Below the pieces are notes generated by a model, which saw nothing but the letters and a program-made list of their open reading frames with translations, was not told the origin of the DNA and made no database searches. From assembly GCA_041686195.1 (NCBI GenBank), contig JAWLEI010000011.1:1-57032 (forward strand): a stretch of DNA of 57,032 nucleotides, written 5' to 3'. Below are positions 33,944 through 42,125 of this stretch, one piece after another. How positions within the stretch are numbered: the stretch's first letter is position 1; every line of letters begins with the position of its first letter. The position numbers and the translations under genes are program-made. The DNA comes from Desulfovermiculus sp041686195 (GTDB taxonomy: Bacteria > Desulfobacterota > Desulfovibrionia > Desulfovibrionales > Desulfothermaceae).

Positions 33944-35203
33944 TCAGACCTGCTCCGGATGGATGATCTCCCCGGCCACAGCACTGGCTGCAGCCACTGC
34001 CGGGCCTGACAGGTAGACCTCACTCTCCAGGCTGCCCATTCGGCCCTTGAAGTTGCGATTGGTGGTGGCCAGGCATCGTTCTCCGCCGGCCAGAATCCCC
34101 ATATGTCCGCCCAAACACGGGCCACAGGTCGGAGGCCCGATCACTGCCCCGGCCTGCAAAAAATCCAGCAGCAGGCCCTCTTCCAGGGCTTGGGCATACA
34201 CCTTGGGTGTGGCTGGCAGGATGATCAGACGCAGGTCCTTGGCCACACGACGTCCCCGAAGCACCTGGGCTGCTTCCCGCAGGTCCGAGATGCGGCCATT
34301 GGTGCAGGAGCCAATAACTACCTGGTCCAGCTTGATTCCCGGTACCTCGCGCACCGGACGAACATTGTCCGGCAGATGGGGGCAGGCCACCTGAGGCTCC
34401 AGATCGGAAAGATCCATGTCCAGGATCTGCTCATACCTGGCCTCTGGATCCGGTTCCAGAGGCCTGTCTCCTTGCCGGCCCGCGGCCTGCACAAACTCAA
34501 GCCCAATCTCGTCTGCGGGAAACAGACCGGCCTTGCCTCCGGCCTCTATGGCCATATTGGCCATGGTCATTCTGGCTTCCACTCCCAGTCCTTCCAGGCC
34601 CACTCCACCGAACTCCAGGGCTTTGTACAAGGCCCCGTCCACCCCAATGCGGCCGATAAGGGCCAGGATGATGTCCTTGCCCCCCACCCAGGACTTCATC
34701 CTTCCGTGCAGTTCCACCTTCAAGGTGGCCGGAACCTTGAACCAGGTCTCTCCCAGGACCATGGCCGCAGCCACATCCGTGCTGCCCAGTCCGGTAGCAA
34801 AGGCCCCCAGGGCCCCGTAAGTGCAGGTGTGGCTGTCGGCCCCGACGATCACATCCCCGGGGCCGACCAGTCCCAGCTCGGGAAGCAGGGCGTGCTCCAC
34901 CCCACTGCTCCCGCCTTCATAATAGTGGGCAATCTCCATCTGTCGGGCAAACTCCCGAACAATCTTGACCTGCTCTGCCGAGGCCTGATCTTTATTTGGA
35001 GTGAAGTGGTCACAAACCAGGAAGATGCGCTGTGGATCAAAGACCCTGTCCGCGCCCATCTTATGAAATGAGGCAATGGCCAGTGGAGCGGTAATATCGT
35101 TGGCCAGGACCCCATCTACCCGGCAGCGCACAATCTGCCCCGGACCGGTCACTGTTTCTTCGGTATGGGCCTGCAGGATCTTTTCGGCTAAACTTTGGCG
35201 CAT
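33944..35203 (-). CDS. leuC: 3-isopropylmalate dehydratase large subunit
   Basis: Aconitase-family [4Fe-4S] subunit of isopropylmalate isomerase. 419 residues, the shorter form found in archaea and many anaerobes. Motifs: DHFTPNKDQ, GADSHTCTYGALGAFATG, GSCTNGR (first cluster Cys) and the paired cluster Cys residues in PPTCGPCLGGHMG. AAGGAGGAAG precedes the ATG, which lies inside the end of leuA (16-bp overlap). Confidence 0.97.
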   Translation of the reverse strand: MRQSLAEKILQAHTEETVTGPGQIVRCRVDGVLANDITAPLAIASFHKMGADRVFDPQRIFLVCDHFTPNKDQASAEQVKIVREFARQMEIAHYYEGGSSGVEHALLPELGLVGPGDVIVGADSHTCTYGALGAFATGLGSTDVAAAMVLGETWFKVPATLKVELHGRMKSWVGGKDIILALIGRIGVDGALYKALEFGGVGLEGLGVEARMTMANMAIEAGGKAGLFPADEIGLEFVQAAGRQGDRPLEPDPEARYEQILDMDLSDLEPQVACPHLPDNVRPVREVPGIKLDQVVIGSCTNGRISDLREAAQVLRGRRVAKDLRLIILPATPKVYAQALEEGLLLDFLQAGAVIGPPTCGPCLGGHMGILAGGERCLATTNRNFKGRMGSLESEVYLSGPAVAAASAVAGEIIHPEQV

Positions 35204-36723
35204 ATCTTTTCTTCCTCCTTCTTGGCCAGCCGGTTCAAGGCATTGATATAGGCCTTGGCACTGGCCACGATGATATCCGGATCAGCCCCGCGGCCAATGG
35301 CCGTGCGCTCCCCTTCCTGGACCCTGACCGTCACCTCGCCCTGGGCATCCGTGCCCCCGGTAATGGCGGTGACTGAAAACTTCTGCAGCGTTGGACACTT
35401 GCCTGCAATCTTACAAATGGCATTAAATACCGAGTCCACCGGACCTACTCCGAACTCGGCCAGCTGCACCTCCTGGTCGTCCACGCTCATTTTCAAGGTA
35501 GCTGTAGGAATGGCCATGTTGCCGGAAAGTGAACTCAAATACAAGAGCTTATACTTGTCCGGAATGCGGTAGACCTCTTCGAGAACCAATGCCTCCAAGT
35601 CCTCGACAAATATCTGTTTCTTCTTGTCCGCCAGGGTCTTGACCGCCTCAACCACGTGATCCAGCTGCTCCCTTTCCAGCCTGTACCCAAGCTCTTCCAA
35701 ACGCCGCTGGCAGGCATGACGGCCCGAGTGTTTGCCAAGCACCATCTCTGAAGGAGGCCGGCCGATGCTCTCTGGAGTCATAATCTCGTAGGTCTGCTTG
35801 TTCTGGAGCATGCCGTGCTGATGAATCCCTGCTTCGTGGGCAAAGGCGTTGCCCCCGATGATGGCCTTGTAAGCTGGAATGGGCTGGCCGATAATCAAGG
35901 ACAGCAGACGGCAGGTCGGATAAAGCTGCTCGCGGACAATGTTCGTCTCCAGGCCGTGCAGATCTTTGCGCACCTCCAGGGCCATGACCACTTCTTCCAG
36001 GGCTGCATTCCCGGCCCGTTCCCCGATCCCGTTCAAAGTGACCTCCACCTGCCTGGCCCCGGCTTGAACTGCGGCCAGGGTGTTGGCAGTGGCCAGACCC
36101 AGATCGTTATGACAGTGCACGCTGAGCACAACCTGATCAATGCCCTGAACAGTCTCTTTCAAGTGCCGGATCAGATCGGCGTATTCCTCTGGCTGAGTAT
36201 AGCCGACGGTGTCCGGAATGTTGATGGTCCTGGCTCCGGCCTGGACCGCGGTTTGGACCACCTGGGTCAGGAAGTTCCGATCCGACCTGGAAGCATCCTC
36301 AGCAGAAAACTCCACATTTTCGGTATATTCCCGGGCCCGGCCAACAGCTTCAGCAACCAGGGCCAGAACCTGTTCCCGGCTCAAGGCCAGCTTGTATTGC
36401 ATATGAATGTCCGAAGTGGCCAGGAAGGTGTGGATGCGGGGCCGTTTTGCTCCTTGAATAGCGTTCCAGGCCCGGTCAATATCCTCCTTGGAAGCCCGGG
36501 CCAAAGCAGCCACTTGAGCCTTTTCCACTCCCTGGGCGATTTCCTGCACCGCCTCAAAGTCCCCTTGGCTGGAGGCCGGAAATCCGGCTTCTATCACATC
36601 CACGCCCAGGGCATCCAACTGCCTGGCCAGACGTCGTTTCTCCTGCAGATTCATACTCGCCCCAGGGGACTGTTCGCCGTCTCGTAAAGTAGTATCAAAA
36701 ACATATACAGTATTATCAGTCAT
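35188..36723 (-). CDS. leuA: 2-isopropylmalate synthase
   Basis: Condenses acetyl-CoA with 2-oxoisovalerate, the committed step of leucine synthesis. From the ATG MTDNTVYVFDTTLRDGEQSP (AAGGAG 8 nt upstream) it has 511 residues: TIM barrel with the DTTLRDGEQSPG start and metal-binding HCHNDLGLATANTL, a helical linker, and a C-terminal LeuA-dimer regulatory domain (about 390-500; TAITGGTDAQGEVTV), so leucine feedback is expected. A frame extending 156 nt upstream has no supporting site. A 6-bp stem CTCCAG/CTGGAG lies just before the ribosome-binding site. Confidence 0.97.
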   Translation of the reverse strand: MTDNTVYVFDTTLRDGEQSPGASMNLQEKRRLARQLDALGVDVIEAGFPASSQGDFEAVQEIAQGVEKAQVAALARASKEDIDRAWNAIQGAKRPRIHTFLATSDIHMQYKLALSREQVLALVAEAVGRAREYTENVEFSAEDASRSDRNFLTQVVQTAVQAGARTINIPDTVGYTQPEEYADLIRHLKETVQGIDQVVLSVHCHNDLGLATANTLAAVQAGARQVEVTLNGIGERAGNAALEEVVMALEVRKDLHGLETNIVREQLYPTCRLLSLIIGQPIPAYKAIIGGNAFAHEAGIHQHGMLQNKQTYEIMTPESIGRPPSEMVLGKHSGRHACQRRLEELGYRLEREQLDHVVEAVKTLADKKKQIFVEDLEALVLEEVYRIPDKYKLLYLSSLSGNMAIPTATLKMSVDDQEVQLAEFGVGPVDSVFNAICKIAGKCPTLQKFSVTAITGGTDAQGEVTVRVQEGERTAIGRGADPDIIVASAKAYINALNRLAKKEEEKICAKV

Positions 36724-36920
36724 TTTTCCTCTCCTTGTCATCTCCAGCCAGGACTGGAGAAGTTGTCTATACCCAAGCCAGACACATTCCACATCAAGAT
36801 TATCTGGTATCAATCCGACAGAACGTGCCCAGCCATGCCTTTTCTGCTCATACCGGGCAGCTCCCGGCGGCAGATGCAAACAAAGAATAAATAATGAAAT
36901 ATGTGCTTAAATTCGGAGGC

Positions 36921-37727
36921 TTAACGGCTGGTAAGCCCCCGTAGAAAAGTCCCGAGCCGCAGGGGGATGATGGCGTATGTGTAGACCACGCCGGAACACA
37001 GGTAGGCAAAAAAGAAGAGAAAACCCAGGATCCTGGGCTCAGAGGCCAGAAAAACGAAGAGCAGGACCACGGTCACCGACATGGTATACGGATGGGCTTT
37101 GATGGCCTCCAGGTCTTTGAAGGTGGCATAACGGACCTTGCTGACCATCAGCAAGGCCAGGATCAGGGTCAGCCCCACGCACCAGACCGGCAAAACGCTT
37201 TGAAATATCTCAGGCGGGAAGCGGGTCACAAACAAGACCAGAGTGGCCAGGACACAGGCAGCAGCCGGAATGGGCAGACCGATGAAGAACTTCTTTGCCC
37301 CCGCAGTGCTACGCATGGCCTGAACGTTGAACCGGGCCAGGCGTAAGGCCCCGCAAGCCACAAACAAAAATGGCACTATCAGCCCAATTCGGCCCATATG
37401 CTGAGTCTGCCACAGATACATCATAGTGGCCGGAGTCACTCCAAAGGCAACCAGATCAGCCAGGGAATCCAATTGAATGCCGAATTCGGAACTGGCTTTG
37501 GTCAGTCTGGCCACCTTGCCATCCAGACCGTCGCATAAGCAACTGACCAATATGGCCGAAGCGCAGAGTTCAAATTGGCCCTCAACAGCCCAGAGCAGGC
37601 CCATGAACCCGGCAAACAGGCTGGCAATGGTGAACAGATTGGGCAGGACGTAAATCCCTTTGTACCGCGGTGTAGGCATATATGCTTTTTTACTCTTCTT
37701 TTCGGGCCAGAATGGACTGCCCGGCAT
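36921..37727 (-). CDS. pssA: CDP-diacylglycerol-serine O-phosphatidyltransferase
   Basis: Makes phosphatidylserine for conversion to phosphatidylethanolamine by Psd. Membrane protein with about eight helices and the CDP-alcohol phosphotransferase motif DGLDGKVARLTK followed by LDSLADLVAFG. The ATG given here has AGGAG 9 nt upstream and overlaps psd by 38 bp; an internal ATG 48 nt later (MPTPRYKGIYVLPN) starts closer to the usual family N-terminus, just after the psd stop. Either start gives a full domain (268 or 252 residues). psd and pssA are adjacent, as in many bacteria. Confidence 0.93.
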   Translation of the reverse strand: MPGSPFWPEKKSKKAYMPTPRYKGIYVLPNLFTIASLFAGFMGLLWAVEGQFELCASAILVSCLCDGLDGKVARLTKASSEFGIQLDSLADLVAFGVTPATMMYLWQTQHMGRIGLIVPFLFVACGALRLARFNVQAMRSTAGAKKFFIGLPIPAAACVLATLVLFVTRFPPEIFQSVLPVWCVGLTLILALLMVSKVRYATFKDLEAIKAHPYTMSVTVVLLFVFLASEPRILGFLFFFAYLCSGVVYTYAIIPLRLGTFLRGLTSR

Positions 37728-38448
37728 AAACCCGGTCTCCTGGCCTCACCTTTATCTCATAACCTTCCGGCATATAAAGGTCAACCCTGGATCCGAACTT
37801 GATCAGCCCCACCCGCTGTCCACGCCTGAGCTCATCACCTCTATCAGCCCAGCACACAATCCGTCTGGCGATCAATCCGGCGACCTGGACCATGCTCCAG
37901 CTGTGACCATCCTGGTCCTCAATCACAATGATGTTGCGCTCATTGGACTGATCCGCCCGGCCCAGGGAGGCCCGGCGAAAGCGACCCTCATGGTAGACCA
38001 TATTGGTCACCCGTCCCGATATCGGTGTTCGATTGACATGGACATCAAACACATTCATGAAAATGCTTATCCTCGGGCGCTGCTGTTTGCTGACCGGATC
38101 GGGCTTGGACTGAACATCCAAAACTCTGCCGTCAGCCGGAGACACGGCTGCATTTTCTTCCGCCGGCACCACCCGCTCGGGATCGCGAAAAAAATGGACA
38201 ATGCCCAATGTCACTGCCAGGGCCAACACACTGAGCACTTTCCAGCCCAACAGGGCAAATACCAGGGTCCCCAGGGCAGCCATACCCATATAGGGGATCC
38301 CTTCCAGACATATTCCTAGCCTTGATGGGTTAACACTGTGCTTGTTCTGACTCAAGTCTCTTATCTCCTGGTTCCCCGGGTCATTTCCTTCCAGAGGCGG
38401 GGACGCTGTTTCCGGAAGCTCCGGTTGTTTCTTTTTGCCCAGTCGCAT
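37690..38448 (-). CDS. psd: phosphatidylserine decarboxylase (short form)
   Basis: Pyruvoyl-dependent enzyme making phosphatidylethanolamine. 252 residues with two hydrophobic segments (MGMAALGTLVFALLGWKVL region), HFFRDPERVVP, SPADGRVLDV, the FMNVFDVHVNR histidine region, and the self-cleavage site IKFGSRVD, where the Ser after Gly becomes the pyruvoyl group. This is the short (archaeal-type) Psd common in anaerobes. GGAG stands 5 nt before the ATG. First gene of the psd-pssA-leu series. Confidence 0.95.
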   Translation of the reverse strand: MRLGKKKQPELPETASPPLEGNDPGNQEIRDLSQNKHSVNPSRLGICLEGIPYMGMAALGTLVFALLGWKVLSVLALAVTLGIVHFFRDPERVVPAEENAAVSPADGRVLDVQSKPDPVSKQQRPRISIFMNVFDVHVNRTPISGRVTNMVYHEGRFRRASLGRADQSNERNIIVIEDQDGHSWSMVQVAGLIARRIVCWADRGDELRRGQRVGLIKFGSRVDLYMPEGYEIKVRPGDRVYAGQSILARKEE

Positions 38449-38481
38449 GCCAGCTCCACATTATTCACAAAAATTCTTGGG

Positions 38482-38509
38482 AAAATACTCAACGCATGTA
38501 TTCAGTCAA
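38482..38509 (-). promoter_or_regulatory. candidate promoter of psd
   Basis: TTGACT, 16-bp spacer, TATTTT on the minus strand, about 35-60 bp before the psd start. Match is moderate (5 of 6 and 4 of 6) and the leader would be short. Confidence 0.4.
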
Positions 38510-38949
38510 AAGCCATCCCAGCCAAAAGCTGAAGGCCTGATCGCGGCTTTCTGATCCATTTTTACCACCGCGTTTATATCCTTTTCCAGCCTGTTCAGCA
38601 AGAGCCCGGGGCTGTGGAATTCATCGAAGAAAAACAGGAGACATTCTTGTACTCACTTGATTTTCCTCGTATTAAACAAGATTTTGCTTTTTCTGTCACC
38701 CCGGCGTAGGCCGGGGTCCAGCTCTTACATTTCAGTCTGGATTTAGGTCCCGGATCTGGTCCGGGATGACCCCGGATCGAGTCCGGGGCAGGCTTTTTTC
38801 GCCGGAATGACGAGGGTGTGATTCAAAGTTTCTTTGTCGATCAAACTGGTCGTCTGCGGCCAGAGGCGGGACTGGTATCTTACGCCTCAGAGTAAATTAA
38901 CTGTGCCCCTTGAATTTACACTCCTGCCTGAGTCTGCTAGACACTTCTC
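38510..38949. other. divergent intergenic region with palindromic repeats
   Basis: About 440 bp between the divergently oriented psd and precorrin-2 dehydrogenase genes. Its centre is a run of three GC-rich hairpins (separate entry). No open frame with a ribosome-binding site was seen and no good plus-strand promoter was recognised before 38950. Confidence 0.6.
38699..38788. repeat. three clustered REP-like palindromes
   Basis: Stems at 38699-38716 (CCCCGGC-gta-GGCCGGGG), 38749-38765 (CCCGGA-tctgg-TCCGGG) and 38770-38788 (CCCCGGA-tcgag-TCCGGGG), followed by a T run and CGCCGGAATGACG. The wording GTCACCCCGGCGTAGGCCGG is typical of intergenic palindromic repeats seen in many proteobacterial genomes. 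It may stabilise or end transcripts between the two divergent units. Confidence 0.75.
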
Positions 38950-39636
38950 ATGCCCTATTTTCCAGCTTTTTTAGACTTGCGGGGGCGGCCCTGCCTGGTT
39001 GTCGGGGCTGGCAGAGTGGGACGGCGCAAGATGCAGCGCTTGATGCACTGCCAGGCCAGTCCTCTGATTGTGGTTGAACCAGCCCCGGATAATGGCCTGA
39101 CCTCTGATCCAGAAATGAGCCGGGCCATCACCCTCCACAAACGGGCTTTCCAGTCCAGTGACGTGCAGGGTGCTTTCCTGGTGGTGGCCAGCACCTCCAA
39201 TCCGGAAGTGAACTCGCATATTGGGAATTTATGCCATGAAAAGAACATATTGTGCAATGTCGTGGATCAGCCCGAACTCTGCTCACTGGTTTGGCCTTCC
39301 CTGGTCAACCGTGGCGATCTGGCCCTGGCCGTGACCACCGGCGGAGCCAGTCCAGCCCTGACCCGGCGTATCAGACAGCAATTGGAAAGGCAGTTCGGTC
39401 CGGAATATGCAACCTGGCTCAAATTGCTCAAGATGCTCAGACCGGCACTGATTGCCCTGGGTTCCCCCCAAAGGGAGAACTCTTCCGTTTTCCGGTCTTT
39501 GACCGACGATTCAGTCCTTGAGGCCATCATCCGGAACGAGGGGCCCGAACTTTTGGCCCTGCTCCAGGACCGGTTGCCCCCGGACCTCCATCCTTTTGCC
39601 CGTGAGGTGCTCCATGAACTTGAGTTTTCTCTTTGA
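38950..39636 (+). CDS. precorrin-2 dehydrogenase / sirohydrochlorin ferrochelatase (CysG N-domain type)
   Basis: Converts precorrin-2 to sirohydrochlorin with NAD; CysG-type proteins also insert iron to make siroheme. 228 residues: Rossmann motif VVGAGRVGRRKMQRL, Asn/Asp-rich strand VVDQPELC, and TTGGASPALTRRIRQQLE. No SAM-dependent methyltransferase domain is present, so uroporphyrinogen methylation is done elsewhere. In sulfate reducers siroheme serves dissimilatory sulfite reductase and is also an intermediate of the alternative heme pathway. First gene of the plus-strand tetrapyrrole group. Confidence 0.9.
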   Translation: MPYFPAFLDLRGRPCLVVGAGRVGRRKMQRLMHCQASPLIVVEPAPDNGLTSDPEMSRAITLHKRAFQSSDVQGAFLVVASTSNPEVNSHIGNLCHEKNILCNVVDQPELCSLVWPSLVNRGDLALAVTTGGASPALTRRIRQQLERQFGPEYATWLKLLKMLRPALIALGSPQRENSSVFRSLTDDSVLEAIIRNEGPELLALLQDRLPPDLHPFAREVLHELEFSL

Positions 39637-40441
39637 TCTGAGCATCGCTCTGCTGTACTTTTTGGCCTCTGTGCTCTATGTAGCTGGAGTGCTAGGGGCC
39701 AACATCCGGCTCAAGCAAGTGGCTCTGGTCTGGCTCGGGCTTGGCTTTGTCCTGCACAGTTTTGATCTGGTCCTGAACCTGATTGCCAATCCCGCTTTTG
39801 CTGCAACGCAGGGCCAATTCTACATCAGCCTTCTAGCCTGGACCTTTCTTTTGCTCTATAATCTCCTGTGGTGGAGACTCCAAATCCAGTTTCTGGCCTT
39901 GACCGCTGCTCCTTTGGCCCTCATCCTTTTTTCCTCGTCCATGCTGGTCCAGGCCCCTGACCTGGCAATCCCGGCCCAGCTCAGCGGCCTGTGGTTCAGC
40001 CTGCATGTGGCCGCCCTGTTTGTGAGCATCGCCCTTTTGGCCATGGCCTTCGGGGCCGGGGTCTGTTACCTGTATGTGGATGGGCAGATCAAGCACAAGA
40101 CCAAGCCGGGCAGATGGCGCCGCGACTTCCCGGCCCTGCTCAACTGCGACCGGGTCAATCACTGGGCGGTGAGTGCAGGCTTTCCCTTGTTTACCATCGG
40201 CATGCTGGCCGGATTTTTGTGGGCCGACTTTACCTGGGGGCAGGCCTTTTCCTGGGATCCCAAGGAACTGGCCAGTGTGATCATCTGGTTTCTGTTTGCC
40301 TATCTCTTTCATCAACGTCTGGCCTTGGGCTGGAAGGGACGCAAGCCGGCCCTCCTGGCCTCCTGGCTTTTTGTCCTCTGTCTGGTATCCATGGCTGCAA
40401 TCAACTTTTTTCTGCCAACCCATCACAGCTTTCGGCCCTGA
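39614..40441 (+). CDS. CcsA/HemX-type cytochrome c assembly membrane protein
   Basis: 275-residue polytopic membrane protein (about eight helices). It carries the heme-handling signature WGQAFSWDPKE (family WGxxWxWDPKE) and a C-terminal FLPTHHSF with His pair, as in CcsA/CcmC-type proteins. The ATG overlaps the previous gene by 23 bp and has GAGGTG 5 nt upstream; a longer frame inside the dehydrogenase gene is rejected. Set directly before hemA, this is the HemX arrangement, where a membrane protein modulates glutamyl-tRNA reductase level; a cytochrome maturation role is the alternative. Confidence 0.85.
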   Translation: MNLSFLFDLSIALLYFLASVLYVAGVLGANIRLKQVALVWLGLGFVLHSFDLVLNLIANPAFAATQGQFYISLLAWTFLLLYNLLWWRLQIQFLALTAAPLALILFSSSMLVQAPDLAIPAQLSGLWFSLHVAALFVSIALLAMAFGAGVCYLYVDGQIKHKTKPGRWRRDFPALLNCDRVNHWAVSAGFPLFTIGMLAGFLWADFTWGQAFSWDPKELASVIIWFLFAYLFHQRLALGWKGRKPALLASWLFVLCLVSMAAINFFLPTHHSFRP

Positions 40442-40444
40442 TCC

Positions 40445-41770
40445 ATGTCTCAAGAAATCATTCTGGTAGGACTCAATCACCGGACCGCACCCGTAGATGT
40501 CAGGGAACAGTTTGCCCTGCCGGATACCGGACCGCGGGAACTGGCCCTGTTCGGAGCCCACAGCCCTGTACAGGAAGCCCTGACCATATCCACCTGCAAC
40601 CGGGTGGAAGTTCTGGCTGTGGTGGGCAACGGGCAACATCCGGTCACTCCCATTGTATCTGCATGGTCCACTCTGTGCGGCCAGGATCCTGAACTCCTTA
40701 CCCAGCATATCTATACCTTCCAGGGTGTTGCAGCAGTTGAACACATATTCCGGGTCGCTTCCAGCCTGGATTCCATGGTCGTGGGCGAGCCCCAGATCCT
40801 GGGCCAGCTCAAGCAGGCTTACCGCCAGGCCGTAGAACAGGGGACCACCCGGACTATCATCAACCGCTTGATGCATAAGGCCTTTTCCGTGGCCAAACGG
40901 GTGCGCAGCGAGACCCGCATCGCCCAGAGCGCAGTGTCCATCAGTTTTGCCGCCGTGGAGCTGGCCAGAGAGATCTTCGGCGATCTCTCGCACCAGCGAG
41001 CCTTGCTCATTGGAGCCGGGGAAATGGCTGAACTGGCCGCCACCCACCTCCTGAACTCAGGCCTGAACCAACTCGTAGTGGCCAACCGGACCTTAAGCCG
41101 GGCCCAGGAGCTGGCCGAGCGCTTTGAGGCCCAGGCCATTTCCTATTGTGATCTCCACTCTCATCTACCCGCGGCCGACATCGTTATCAGCTCTACCGGG
41201 GCCACTTTGCCCATCCTGCACGCTCGGGACATGCAGCCCATCCTTAAGCAGCGCAAAAACCGGCCCATGTTCTTCATCGACATCGCCGTCCCCCGGGATA
41301 TCGACCCGGACGTAAACCAGCTGGACAATGTCTATTTGTACGACATTGACGATTTAAAGGGGGTGGTGGAAGAGAACATGGCCCAGCGGCGGGAGGAAGC
41401 CGGTCTGGCCCAGGAGATTGTGGGTCAGGAAGTGGACAAGTTTCAGGACTGGCTGCATTCTCTGGAACTGACCCCGACCATTGTTGATCTCTTACACCAG
41501 GGCGAATGCCTGGCCCGCAAGGAGGCTGAACGGACTCTCAAGCGCCTTGGACCGGATGTTTCCCCGGAAATGGAACAGGCGGTGCACACCCTGGCTCAAT
41601 CCATAGCCAAAAAGCTCTACCACCCGGCCATTGCCTTTCTCAAACGCAGGGGCCAGGAACAGGACCAGGCCCAGTACTACGTCTCTCTGACCAGACGCAT
41701 GTTCGATCTGGACCAGGACCCTGTTCCGAACGACGCCCATGCCGGAAAAAAGAAAAACTCACCCTCATGA
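40445..41770 (+). CDS. hemA: glutamyl-tRNA reductase
   Basis: Reduces glutamyl-tRNA to glutamate-1-semialdehyde, the first step of C5 tetrapyrrole synthesis. 441 residues with NHRTAPVDVREQF, catalytic Cys in TISTCNRVEV, GEPQILGQLKQAYRQA, the NADPH domain (LLIGAGEMAELAATHL, VVANRTLSRAQ), IDIAVPRDIDPDV, and a C-terminal dimerisation helix. It begins 3 bp after the upstream membrane gene. Consistent with the heavy heme and siroheme need of sulfate reducers. Confidence 0.97.
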   Translation: MSQEIILVGLNHRTAPVDVREQFALPDTGPRELALFGAHSPVQEALTISTCNRVEVLAVVGNGQHPVTPIVSAWSTLCGQDPELLTQHIYTFQGVAAVEHIFRVASSLDSMVVGEPQILGQLKQAYRQAVEQGTTRTIINRLMHKAFSVAKRVRSETRIAQSAVSISFAAVELAREIFGDLSHQRALLIGAGEMAELAATHLLNSGLNQLVVANRTLSRAQELAERFEAQAISYCDLHSHLPAADIVISSTGATLPILHARDMQPILKQRKNRPMFFIDIAVPRDIDPDVNQLDNVYLYDIDDLKGVVEENMAQRREEAGLAQEIVGQEVDKFQDWLHSLELTPTIVDLLHQGECLARKEAERTLKRLGPDVSPEMEQAVHTLAQSIAKKLYHPAIAFLKRRGQEQDQAQYYVSLTRRMFDLDQDPVPNDAHAGKKKNSPS

Positions 41771-41789
41771 CATATTGAAGGACACCGAT

Positions 41790-42125
41790 ATGCGCTCGTA
41801 CATGATTGATGAAATGCTCCCGGAGCAGGTTGAACAGCTGTCCCTTCGGCTGCAGGAAAGCGTCGGACCTGGTCCCATGCAGGGCATCCTCTGGTTTGAG
41901 CTGCCCCAGGAAGTGCTGACCCCCAGACAGCAAGAGCACCTGTCTTCGTGCGGACCCTTTCTGCTCAGCCTGGAGACCGGTTCCACCTGGATCAAGCTGG
42001 AGCTCCTGGTCCGGGCCAGGCAGACTTTCCGCTGCGACTGCATCGCATTCGCCACCCAGGAGCAAAGGGCCTACGGCATCGGTATGGTGGATGCAGCCAT
42101 TCGGGAGTTAGGGCTTGGGGTCTAA
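41790..42125 (+). CDS. small protein of unknown function after hemA
   Basis: 111 residues from an ATG with AAGGA 7 nt upstream; a longer frame beginning inside hemA is possible. Not recognised. Sequence is soluble, with GILWFELPQEVLTPRQQEHL and a core alternating strand pattern (GPFLLSLETGSTWIKLELLV, CDCIAFATQEQ) ending in a Gly-rich turn and helix GIGMVDAAIREL. It lies between hemA and tilS with overlap at its 3' end, so it is translated in the same operon. Confidence 0.72.
   Translation: MRSYMIDEMLPEQVEQLSLRLQESVGPGPMQGILWFELPQEVLTPRQQEHLSSCGPFLLSLETGSTWIKLELLVRARQTFRCDCIAFATQEQRAYGIGMVDAAIRELGLGV

Noticed and set aside
36724..36920. Possible leucine attenuator before leuA
   Set aside because: No short leader peptide with a run of Leu codons and no competing terminator stem could be found; only a 6-bp stem near the ribosome-binding site.
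39833..41047. Open frame of 404 codons on the minus strand
   Set aside because: Antisense to the CcsA-type gene and hemA, Gly/Gln/His-rich with no motif; a shadow of those genes.
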